Below are positions 17,634 through 25,377 of a stretch of 64,000 bases of DNA, one piece after another. The position numbers and the translations under genes are program-made. Location: contig JAFRUA010000016.1 of the NCBI GenBank assembly GCA_017434855.1, positions 1 to 64,000 on the forward strand, given 5' to 3'. The notes under the pieces are model-generated. The model was not told the DNA's origin. It searched no databases and saw only the letters and a program-made list of their open reading frames with translations. How positions within the stretch are numbered: position 1 is the stretch's first letter; each line of letters starts with the position of its first letter. This stretch comes from Clostridia bacterium (GTDB lineage: Bacteria; Bacillota; Clostridia; Oscillospirales; Acutalibacteraceae).

Positions 17634-19157
17634 TCACACCGCCGTTTCCACCGTGATCTTGTTCGTCATGTAATCAAACGTCACCTTCACCACGGTGTTG
17701 TCCTGTTCAATGACGAGCGGGCCTTTGTCGCCGGTACCGCTGAACGGGAACGGGTGCGCCGTGCTCACACAGGCGGACAGCGTGCCCCAGGTGGACACGG
17801 CAAAATCGTATTCCCCGGCAAAGGGCAGCACAAACGAAAGCGTATATTTGCCGCCGCCGATGTAGTACATGCGCGTGATCTCGCTGTTGGAATCGTCCTT
17901 TACCGCGCCGACATACGGCTGAAAGCTGCCGTAAAGCACCACCTTTTCCGGATATCGCACGCCGGTTTCCGGGTCATCCTGCGTCTTGCCGCCATAGTCA
18001 AGCATTGACGGATTGCCGAGCGGACGGTACTTGTCATACCCGGTCCGCAGCAGATCGGCAAGCGCGTCCTCCTGCGAAAAGCCGCCCGGGCAGGCGTCGG
18101 AACGGTTGTTGAGCTTATAGGTCCGGTCCTGCCCGTCGCCGCCGGGACCAAGGCCGCGCATCAGCGGAAAGGCAAAAAAGCCGTCCGGGTTGTTGACCGC
18201 CGTCCACTTGAGCGTATAGTCCAGGAACTTGTTGCGCGCGTCTTCGGGCTGATTCGCAAACCATGAGATCTGGTCGCCGCCCCACCACTGGTTCCACGCG
18301 CGCTCTTCATAGGTCTGGTGTTCATATGCCCAAAGATCGCGGCCGCCCCAGTTGTCGTATTCATACAGGAACGGCAGCGCCTCTTCATACACGCCCTCGG
18401 GCGAGATTCCGCCGCCGGACTTGCCCTCGCGCACCAGCACAAGCTTTTCGCCCGGCCGGTCCAGCACCGGGAAGCGCGTCAGCGGCATGGCGTTGTAATC
18501 GAGCAGGCTTTTTCCGTTCACAACAAGGGAATGCGAATGCGCGTCAAAAAGCACTTTGTGCCGGCGGGCATGCGCTTTGCCGTAGTCACGCAGCATGGCA
18601 ATCACCTTGCCGATGCCCCGGTACCCCCGGTCGTGGCCGGTATAGAGATGGATCTGCCCCATGTGGAACGCTTCGTACCCGCAGTCGATGTAACGCCGCC
18701 CGCGGTAATAGAACCAGAGCTGCGTTTCCTGCTGCGAAATGTCGGGCATGTTGCTCCACGTCCCGGCGTCCGGTGGAAAGATACAGACGTCATAGTTGAA
18801 ATTGCGCGTTTCTGCCGGCAGGCCGAACGCCTCAAACGCCCACGCCGGCACCGGCACCGGCTCCACGTCCTCGCGGTACATCGCCTCAAAGATGCACGCC
18901 TGCAAAATCACCTCGGGGTCGGCGGCATGGATCTTGTCCGCCGCAGCCTTCACTTTGGCAAAGTGCTCCTCCTCCGGCAGATCGCCCTTCCAGATGCCGG
19001 CGGCACGGCCGAGGAACTTCAGCCCCGTTTTCAATATCACACGGATGTCGTCGTCCAGCGTGTCGCTCATCGAGATCCACTGCGCAGAAGCAGCGTGCGA
19101 AAGATAATATTCCAAAACCCGGCGCGGCATGGCGCCGTCAAACGTTCCCTGTGTCAT
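17634..19157 (-). CDS. Uncharacterised 507-residue protein
   Basis: I do not recognise the family. It has no signal peptide or membrane segment, so it is probably cytosolic. It is rich in Trp, Tyr, Gly and Asp, like carbohydrate-active proteins. Notable patches are DAHSHSLVVNG around residue 205, YEYDNWGGRDLWAYEHQ around 265 and a His/Tyr-rich QIHLYTGHDRGY near 170. The alternation suggests a TIM-barrel-like N-terminal 380 residues followed by a beta-sandwich of about 110 residues. The start follows GAGGGGGG. It stands alone, divergent from a two-component system at 19320, and has its own terminator. A glycoside-hydrolase-like role is a guess from composition and context. Confidence 0.75.
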   Translation of the reverse strand: MTQGTFDGAMPRRVLEYYLSHAASAQWISMSDTLDDDIRVILKTGLKFLGRAAGIWKGDLPEEEHFAKVKAAADKIHAADPEVILQACIFEAMYREDVEPVPVPAWAFEAFGLPAETRNFNYDVCIFPPDAGTWSNMPDISQQETQLWFYYRGRRYIDCGYEAFHMGQIHLYTGHDRGYRGIGKVIAMLRDYGKAHARRHKVLFDAHSHSLVVNGKSLLDYNAMPLTRFPVLDRPGEKLVLVREGKSGGGISPEGVYEEALPFLYEYDNWGGRDLWAYEHQTYEERAWNQWWGGDQISWFANQPEDARNKFLDYTLKWTAVNNPDGFFAFPLMRGLGPGGDGQDRTYKLNNRSDACPGGFSQEDALADLLRTGYDKYRPLGNPSMLDYGGKTQDDPETGVRYPEKVVLYGSFQPYVGAVKDDSNSEITRMYYIGGGKYTLSFVLPFAGEYDFAVSTWGTLSACVSTAHPFPFSGTGDKGPLVIEQDNTVVKVTFDYMTNKITVETAV

Positions 19158-19254
19158 AGCGGTCCCCCCTCATTTGCTTTTTATTATAACACACGCGCCG
19201 GAAAATCCGGGCGAAAAAATCAAAATAATCAAAAATCGAATGTAGAAAATCCAC

Positions 19255-19283
19255 TTGTGTTTTTTGTGAAAATGTGATAAAGT
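19255..19283 (+). promoter_or_regulatory. Promoter of the second two-component system
   Basis: TTGTGT (19255-19260), a 17-bp spacer and TAAAGT (19278-19283), about 36 bp before the ATG at 19320. Confidence 0.5.
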
Positions 19284-19319
19284 AAAACCGATCACATGCA
19301 ACGAAGGGAGCGTGCTTTC

Positions 19320-20588
19320 ATGACGCAAAGCTTTCAAAGCGTTCTGACGCTGCTCACGCCTTTGATTCTGCAGCTTTTGATTCTGGTCTTTTCCGTCCTG
19401 CTCGATCCCTACCTTCGCAAGCGGGACAAGCGGTTGCTGCTGGGCATCGCGGCGCTGCTTTTTGCCCTGATCGTGCAGAACGATCTGGACGGGCGGCTGC
19501 AGGACGATCCCACGCTTGACACCTGGCGCACGGTTGTTTCCGTCTGCGGCTACTGTATCCGGCCAACGATTTTGATGCTGTTCATCCGGCTGCTTGACGT
19601 CAAAAACCGCTTTCGCCCGCTTTGGGCCCTCATTGCCGCAAACACCGCAGTCTATCTGACAGCCTTTTTTTCCGGCGTCACCTTTTCTGTCACAAACGGT
19701 CAGTTTGCACGCGGACCGCTTGGCTGGACGTGCCACGTCGTCAGTCTGGTTCTGATTCTTTTTCATCTGGCGCAGGCGCTGGTCAGCTTTTCGGACATTC
19801 GAAAACCGGAGGCGCTGATTCCCGTACTCACGGCCGTCCTGATCATTGCGGCCACCGTTGTCGACACCTGGTTCAATACAGATTATATATTCGGGGCGCT
19901 GACCGTTGCGGTCATCAGCGGCAGCCTGTTCTATTACATCTGGCTGCATCTGCAGTTTGCGCGCGAGCATGAACGGGCGCTGCTGTCAGAGCAGCGCATC
20001 CGTCTGATGATGTCACAGATCCAGCCGCACTTTCTTTACAACACCCTGTCCACCATCCAGGCCCTGTGCCGCACCGACCCGGAAAAGGCCTTTGACACGC
20101 TTGAAACCTTCGGCACCTATCTGCGGCAAAACATCGACTCGCTGGAACAGCCGGACCGCATCCCCTTTGTGTCCGAGCTGAAACACACACAGGTCTATAC
20201 CGAGATCGAAATGCTGCGTTTCCCCTCGATCCATCTGGAGTATGAAATCGAAGACGACGATTTCACTCTGCCGGCACTGACCGTGCAGCCGATTGTGGAA
20301 AACGCGATCCGCCACGGCGTGCGCATCCGCAGCCACGGCGTCGTTTCGGTGCGGACCTTCCGTGACGGGAAAGATCACGTCATTTGCATCCGCGACAACG
20401 GCAAGGGCTTTGATCCCGACGTCAACGATCACCCGGACGAAACCCACATCGGGATCAAGAATGTGCGCGAACGCATCGAACGCCTGTGCGGCGGGTCCCT
20501 GACGATCGACAGCCGCCCGGGCGAAGGCACCGCCGTCACCATCCGGGTCCCGGAAGAAAGGAGCAGCCATGAAAGCCATCTGCGTTGA
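19320..20588 (+). CDS. LytS/YesM-type membrane sensor histidine kinase
   Basis: A 422-residue kinase. Residues 1-215 hold about seven hydrophobic segments, consistent with a 7TM sensor region. The His_kinase domain has phospho-acceptor His in SQIQPHFLYNTLS (about residue 240) and the HATPase_c N-box VENAIRHGV, then DNGKGF and a G-box before GSLTIDSRPGEGT. ATG 19320 was preferred over 19296 because the AAGGGAG site falls between them. It overlaps the response regulator gene by 20 bp, which suggests translational coupling. The stimulus is unknown. Confidence 0.88.
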   Translation: MTQSFQSVLTLLTPLILQLLILVFSVLLDPYLRKRDKRLLLGIAALLFALIVQNDLDGRLQDDPTLDTWRTVVSVCGYCIRPTILMLFIRLLDVKNRFRPLWALIAANTAVYLTAFFSGVTFSVTNGQFARGPLGWTCHVVSLVLILFHLAQALVSFSDIRKPEALIPVLTAVLIIAATVVDTWFNTDYIFGALTVAVISGSLFYYIWLHLQFAREHERALLSEQRIRLMMSQIQPHFLYNTLSTIQALCRTDPEKAFDTLETFGTYLRQNIDSLEQPDRIPFVSELKHTQVYTEIEMLRFPSIHLEYEIEDDDFTLPALTVQPIVENAIRHGVRIRSHGVVSVRTFRDGKDHVICIRDNGKGFDPDVNDHPDETHIGIKNVRERIERLCGGSLTIDSRPGEGTAVTIRVPEERSSHESHLR

Positions 20589-21378
20589 CGACGAACCGCT
20601 GGTACTGAACCTTGCGGTCTCTTTGTGCCGGGAACTGCCGGAGCTTGAAACGGTGGAGGGTTTCACCAATGCCCGCGAAGCCCTGGCCTATCTGGAAACA
20701 GAATCTGCCGACCTGGCGCTGCTTGACATCGACATGCCCGATATCAACGGCCTGATGCTGGCGGCAAAGCTCAAGGAACTGTGCCCGCAATTGTCCGTCA
20801 TCTTTTTAACGGGCTATGCCCAATATGCCGTGGACGCATTTGAGCTGCACGCCTCGGGCTATCTGCTCAAGCCCATCCATCGTGAAAAGCTGGCTGCCGA
20901 GGTCAGTTATGCGCTGTCGCGGCATCCGTCCAAAAAGGCGCCCCGCGTCACCGTGCAGACCTTCGGAACCTTTGAGCTTTTGATCGACAGCAAAGCCATA
21001 TCGTTCGGGCGGTCAAAAGCCAAGGAGCTGCTGGCCTATCTGATCGACCGGCAGGGCGACCGCATCAGCCGTGCCGAAGCCTTTGCCGCCCTGTGGGAAA
21101 ACGGGCAATATGACCGCTCCATGCAAAAGCAGCTGGACGTCATCATCCGTTCCCTGCGCGACACGCTGCAGGAATACGGGCTCAGTGATCTGTTTGAGAT
21201 CAAGGGCGGCGTCATGCGCATTGTTCCCAGCCGCATCGACTGTGACCTTTATCGTTTTTTGAACGGCGACATCGACGCGGTCAACGCCTATCGCGGCGAA
21301 TATATGAGCTCCTATCCCTGGGCCAATATCACCGAAGCATATATGACACGCCAAAAGAACGAGGCGGCCGATCGTTGA
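20569..21378 (+). CDS. Response regulator with SARP/AfsR-type winged-helix output
   Basis: A 269-residue regulator. Receiver domain 1-120: VDDEP, phospho-acceptor in LLDIDMPD, Thr in FLTGYAQYAVDAFE and Lys in LLKPI. The output domain (about 128-235) reads VTVQTFGTFEL, then RSKAKELLAYL, LW, and VIIRSLRDTL, which is the winged helix of SARP/AfsR-type activators instead of the usual OmpR or LytTR fold. A short stretch of about 35 residues follows where a full BTAD helical domain would be expected. RBS GAAAGGAG lies inside the end of the kinase gene. It is convergent with the GlpT-like transporter. Confidence 0.85.
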   Translation: MKAICVDDEPLVLNLAVSLCRELPELETVEGFTNAREALAYLETESADLALLDIDMPDINGLMLAAKLKELCPQLSVIFLTGYAQYAVDAFELHASGYLLKPIHREKLAAEVSYALSRHPSKKAPRVTVQTFGTFELLIDSKAISFGRSKAKELLAYLIDRQGDRISRAEAFAALWENGQYDRSMQKQLDVIIRSLRDTLQEYGLSDLFEIKGGVMRIVPSRIDCDLYRFLNGDIDAVNAYRGEYMSSYPWANITEAYMTRQKNEAADR

Positions 21379-21396
21379 ATCAAACCAAAAATACAG

Positions 21397-21430
21397 CCGC
21401 TGCGCACCACACGGAACGCAGCGGTTTGCT
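21397..21430. terminator. Bidirectional terminator
   Basis: 8-bp stem CCGCTGCG/CGCAGCGG (21397-21404 and 21417-21424), flanked by A-rich sequence on the left and T-rich sequence on the right, between two convergent genes. Confidence 0.7.
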
Positions 21431-22672
21431 TTATTCTGTTTTTGCTCTTTTTCGCTCCAGCACAGCCGAAACCCAACAGGCCGCGCACGCTGCGGCGCCA
21501 AACCCCGTCAGACAGAGGAACACGCTGTTCCATGAGGCGTGGTCGGCAATATAGCCCAGCAGTCCCCCGCTCATCGCGCTGCCCACATAGCAGAAGGTGT
21601 CAAGCACGCCGGCCAGCAGACCGGAATCCATCGTGTCGCGCAGATACATCGGGATGATGCTGGTGATCACATTGTTGACCGCCATCATCAGCAAAGCGGA
21701 CATGGCAAACAGCACGATCAGGAACACCGGGTTGCCGGCGGTCAGGTGCGACTGCGACACAAACATGACCAGCAGCAGCGTCGCCGTTTCTGCAAAGTAC
21801 AACATGCCGTTGAGCACAGACGTGTTCTTTTGGCGCTTATGCAACCGGGTGGAGATCCACGCGCCGAAGATCGCGATCAGCGGCAGCAGCAGCGTCACAA
21901 AAATCGACAGCGAATCCTTCAGCCCGTAGTTTTCTTTCAGGATAGACGGCGTCCAGGTGGTCACACCGTCTTTGATAAAGCCGTTGGCAACGGCGGCAAA
22001 CATCACCAGCAGCGCCAGGCAGACGAACGCCGGCGTCAGGGCCGGGCGCTTTTTTTCCTTCGGCACATAGCTGTCTTCCCCCGCCGCGTGCAGGGCGTCG
22101 TCCGCTTTTCCGATCAAAAGGAACCACAGCACGCCGATTGCCGCCATCAGCACCGCCGGCACAAAAAAGACCACGCGGTACGGCACACTTCGCCAGGAAA
22201 ACAGCACCGACATGCCATAGGCTAAAAAGGTACCCAACGCCGCCGTGGAGCTCATCACCACGATCGCCTTTGGCAGTGTCTGATCCGACAGGCGGTCTGA
22301 CAGCGTTTTGATCAGCGAACTCCAAAGGATCGCCTGGAACGCGCCGTTCACCAGCCAGACGTATTTCATGGCCGCCGCGTCCGGACACACCGTCATGGCG
22401 GCGTTCACCGCGGCGGACCCGAGCAGCGCGACCGTGACTGAAAAGCGGGTGTTGTATTTGCGCGACAGAATGCCGTGGACCAACTGCCCCGCGCCGTATG
22501 AAATTGAAAAAAACGTCGTCACCAGCCCAAGCGCTTCTTTCTGTGCGCCGATCTGGTCGCGGATGGGCTCAAGGTAAGCGACAAAATTATAGCGCCCAAC
22601 ATATGCGGCCGTATAGACCAGCCAGCACAGAAAAATGGTCAGGCTTTCACCCCGCCCGATTTGTTTTTTCAT
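21431..22672 (-). CDS. MFS transporter, GlpT/UhpT-like
   Basis: A 413-residue, 12-helix major facilitator. The start at 22672 follows GGGCGGGGA; the upstream in-frame ATG at 22696 has no such site. The opening LVYTAAYVGRYNFVAYL matches the R-Y-N signature of organophosphate:phosphate antiporters (GlpT/UhpT group), followed by GYGAGQLVHGILSRKY-like helix 2-3 features. Substrate unknown; sugar phosphates or glycerophosphodiesters are possible. It converges with the two-component system at 19320-21378. A functional link with it, as in UhpABC-UhpT, is inference. Confidence 0.8.
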   Translation of the reverse strand: MKKQIGRGESLTIFLCWLVYTAAYVGRYNFVAYLEPIRDQIGAQKEALGLVTTFFSISYGAGQLVHGILSRKYNTRFSVTVALLGSAAVNAAMTVCPDAAAMKYVWLVNGAFQAILWSSLIKTLSDRLSDQTLPKAIVVMSSTAALGTFLAYGMSVLFSWRSVPYRVVFFVPAVLMAAIGVLWFLLIGKADDALHAAGEDSYVPKEKKRPALTPAFVCLALLVMFAAVANGFIKDGVTTWTPSILKENYGLKDSLSIFVTLLLPLIAIFGAWISTRLHKRQKNTSVLNGMLYFAETATLLLVMFVSQSHLTAGNPVFLIVLFAMSALLMMAVNNVITSIIPMYLRDTMDSGLLAGVLDTFCYVGSAMSGGLLGYIADHASWNSVFLCLTGFGAAACAACWVSAVLERKRAKTE

Positions 22673-22705
22673 AACGATCCCCGCCCTTTTGAACAATGCG
22701 CAAAA

Positions 22706-22734
22706 AGTATAGCAAAGTTCCGCTGCGGTTTCAA
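22706..22734 (-). promoter_or_regulatory. Sigma-A promoter of the GlpT-like transporter
   Basis: Minus strand TTGAAA (22729-22734), a 17-bp spacer and TATACT (22706-22711). Confidence 0.7.
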
Positions 22735-22884
22735 TATGGATTTTGTTAATTTTTTTAAGGCATCACCATGCATTCCGGTCGTTCTTCCTTCGCCGCTGCT
22801 CGATCATCTTTGTCAGTGTTCAACATTTTTCAGCAGCATTTTTTGTGCGCCAAAGACAAAAAGTGTTTCTTTTTGTGAAAATGA

Positions 22885-22913
22885 TTGAAGAAAAATTCTC
22901 CGTATGATATAAT
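22885..22913 (+). promoter_or_regulatory. Sigma-A promoter of the M3 peptidase
   Basis: TTGAAG (22885-22890), a 17-bp spacer and TATAAT (22908-22913), leaving a 5' leader of about 120 nt before the ATG at 23039. Confidence 0.7.
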
Positions 22914-23038
22914 AATTGAAATCATCATTTGAACAATTGTTGCAAATTGTCTGCCATTTATTCTTAGGCGCTTGTGCAAAATCCATCAATTATGGCAAAC
23001 ACGTCTGACTGTTTGCCGGAAACGAGGCATCCCGATCC

Positions 23039-24742
23039 ATGAAGTTTTCCGAATTCCAATATACCCGCCCGGATATGGGCGCTGTCAAAGCAGATCTGTG
23101 CGCCCTGACCGAAGCGCTGCGCACCGCGCCGGATTATGCGGCTGCAAAGGACGTGTTCCTGCGTTCACAAACACTGGAAAAGCAAATTTCCACCGCAAGC
23201 AACCTGGTGACGATCCGTCATTCCATCAACACGCGCGACCCGTTTTACGAGGCGGAATCCACGTTTTTCAACACCGAGCTTCCCCTGCTGGAAGAGGCCA
23301 GACAAACGTGGACCGCGGCCATGCTTGAAAGCCCCTTTCGCGCACAATTTGCGAAAGAGTACGGCGACATCGTTTTTTTGAACGCAGAGATCGAGCTGCG
23401 CACCTTTTCGCCCCGGATCATTCCGGAGCTGCAAAAAGAAAATGACCTGGTGCAGGCTTATGAAAAGCTGCTCGCAGGCGCGGCCATCCCCTTTGAGGGC
23501 AAAACCTATACCATCGCGCAGCTTGCGCCGTTCAAGCAGGACCCAGACGACGCGCGCCGCCTGGCGGCCTGGAAAGCGGAGGGCGCGTGGTACAAAGCAA
23601 ATCAGGATGAACTGGACAGGCTGTATGACGAGTTGGTCCGCCTGCGCCACACCATGGGCAAAAAGCTCGGCTATGACAACTATATCCCGCTCGGCTATGA
23701 CCGCATGGGGCGCAACTGCTATGACCGAAACGACGTTGCCGCTTTCCGCACCGCTGTGCAAAAATATCTGGTTCCCGTGGCAGACGCGATCTTTCGCGCC
23801 CGCGCCGACCGCTTCGGCAAGCAGTACCCCATGAGCTTTGCCGACAATGCAATTACCTTCCGTTCCGGCGAAGCCAAACCGATCGGAACCGCAGACGAGA
23901 TTTTGCAGTCGGCCGCCGCGTTTTTTGACGCGCTGTCACCCGAGACGGGGCTGTTCTTCCACACCATGCTGGACGCCGAGCTGCTGGACGTGCTTTCGAC
24001 CGAGGGCAAACGCGGCGGCGGCTACTGCACCGAGCTGCTGAACTATGACGTTCCGTTCATCTTTGCCAACTTCAACGGGACCCGCGACGATGTGGAAACC
24101 CTGGTGCATGAGGGCGGTCACGCCTTTGCCGCGTGGAAAAACATCCGCCGCATTCCGATCGAAACAATCTGGCCGAGCATGGAGGGCTGTGAGGTCCACT
24201 CCATGTCGATGGAGTTTTTTTCCTGGCCGTGGGCAAAGCTGTTTTTCGGAAAAGAGTGTGAAAAGTTCCGCTACAGCCACCTGGCCGGCGCGCTGACCTT
24301 CATTCCCTATGGCACAATGGTCGACCATTTTCAGCACGAAGTGTTTGCGCACCCGGACTGGACGCCGCGTCAGCGGCATGACTGCTGGAAAGAATTGCTG
24401 GGCATCTATATGCCGTGGCAAAAACTGGACGGCGACATTCCGTTTTATGCCGACGGCGAGGGCTGGCAGCGGCAGCATCACATCTATTCCTTCCCGTTTT
24501 ATTACATCGACTATTGCCTGGCGCAGACGGTCGCGCTTGAATTCTGGGCAAAGGCGCAAACCGATTTTGGCGGTGCATGGCAGCAGTATCTCACATATAC
24601 CTCACTGGGCGGCAGCCTGACCTTTACCGACCTGCTCAAAGCTGCCGGGCTGGACTCGCCGTTTGATGAAGCCTGCCTGCGGGCCGTCTGTGAACAGGCG
24701 ACCCAGTGGCTGAACGCCGTGGACCCGGCGTGTCTGGTCTGA
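23039..24742 (+). CDS. M3-family oligoendopeptidase
   Basis: A 567-residue zinc oligopeptidase of peptidase family M3, closer to the M3 group lacking a classical PepF N-domain than to PepF itself. The zinc site is H357-E358-G-G-H361, and the third ligand is Glu in EGCEVHSMSMEFF about 25 residues later. The C-terminal YIDYCLAQTVAL and the final helical bundle are typical of the family. There is no signal peptide, so it cleaves short peptides in the cytosol. The ribosome site (GAGG) is 10 bp before the ATG. The next gene overlaps its stop by one base, and the peptide ABC importer operon follows, which fits peptide uptake and breakdown. Confidence 0.92.
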   Translation: MKFSEFQYTRPDMGAVKADLCALTEALRTAPDYAAAKDVFLRSQTLEKQISTASNLVTIRHSINTRDPFYEAESTFFNTELPLLEEARQTWTAAMLESPFRAQFAKEYGDIVFLNAEIELRTFSPRIIPELQKENDLVQAYEKLLAGAAIPFEGKTYTIAQLAPFKQDPDDARRLAAWKAEGAWYKANQDELDRLYDELVRLRHTMGKKLGYDNYIPLGYDRMGRNCYDRNDVAAFRTAVQKYLVPVADAIFRARADRFGKQYPMSFADNAITFRSGEAKPIGTADEILQSAAAFFDALSPETGLFFHTMLDAELLDVLSTEGKRGGGYCTELLNYDVPFIFANFNGTRDDVETLVHEGGHAFAAWKNIRRIPIETIWPSMEGCEVHSMSMEFFSWPWAKLFFGKECEKFRYSHLAGALTFIPYGTMVDHFQHEVFAHPDWTPRQRHDCWKELLGIYMPWQKLDGDIPFYADGEGWQRQHHIYSFPFYYIDYCLAQTVALEFWAKAQTDFGGAWQQYLTYTSLGGSLTFTDLLKAAGLDSPFDEACLRAVCEQATQWLNAVDPACLV

Positions 24743-25257
24743 TGGCGGGCAAGCGGCCGTGGCTGAGCGACTTTCACCCCGGCGGCAACGGCGATTATGC
24801 CTATCGCGGCGGCCACAAGCAGTTTTCCGGCGGCGCCGACTGTTTTCGCCGGTTCCGCCTGACCGTCGGCATCTGCACTGCAGCGGCGGCAGCCTGTGTG
24901 ATCGCGTCGGGCTGTTTGCCGGTGAGCGCGCTTTATAACACGGCCTATGTGATGCTTCCCTATGTGATCGAGGTGGTGCTCACCGTGGCTTTTGTCTGGT
25001 CGGCTGTCCGGCTGCTGGCAAACGGCGAGCTGCTGCGCGGCTATGTCCACAGGCAAACGGCGCAGCGCCTGCCGGTCCTCGGCGCGGCACTTGCGCTTGC
25101 GGTGGCGGCCACGCTGGTCTGCACCGTGATCTTTGTTGCGCTGCATTGGCCGGTGGCGCCGTGGTTCTGGGGCCTGATTGCACTGCAGTTTATTCTCATC
25201 CTTTCATCACTTTACAGCATAAAAGTGCTTCGCGCCGCCCGCTGGACCGACGTTTGA
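24742..25257 (+). CDS. Small four-helix membrane protein
   Basis: A 171-residue protein starting in a TGATG overlap with the peptidase stop, so it is translationally coupled. The N-terminal 35 residues are Gly/His/Tyr-rich and polar. They are followed by four hydrophobic segments at about 47-65, 75-97, 115-137 and 143-160. No family recognised and no catalytic motif is seen. The tight coupling suggests a role alongside the M3 peptidase, but nothing in the sequence shows what it is. Confidence 0.7.
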   Translation: MAGKRPWLSDFHPGGNGDYAYRGGHKQFSGGADCFRRFRLTVGICTAAAAACVIASGCLPVSALYNTAYVMLPYVIEVVLTVAFVWSAVRLLANGELLRGYVHRQTAQRLPVLGAALALAVAATLVCTVIFVALHWPVAPWFWGLIALQFILILSSLYSIKVLRAARWTDV

Positions 25258-25267
25258 GGCAGTCATC

Positions 25268-25312
25268 ATGGGAAGGGATCCCTTCCCATTTACGCAATGC
25301 CATGGCATTGCG
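25268..25312. repeat. Two adjacent perfect palindromes
   Basis: A 22-bp perfect palindrome (25268-25289, centre GGGATCCC) and a 20-bp perfect palindrome (25293-25312, centre GCCATGGC) are separated by 3 bp. The second is followed by GCGATTTTTGG, so it can end transcription of the peptidase operon. Confidence 0.85.
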
Positions 25313-25377
25313 GCGATTTTTGGGTAATAACAGTGACTCGCTGCTATTATAGATTATCAACAAAGGAGTGTTTGTTT

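Larger units (their letters stand above)
22673..23038. other. Divergent intergenic region, no gene
   Basis: 366 bp between the GlpT-like transporter and the M3 peptidase. It holds one promoter for each side (separate entries). The middle (22735-22884) is T-rich with no open frame, ribosome site or hairpin that I can support. Confidence 0.7.
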
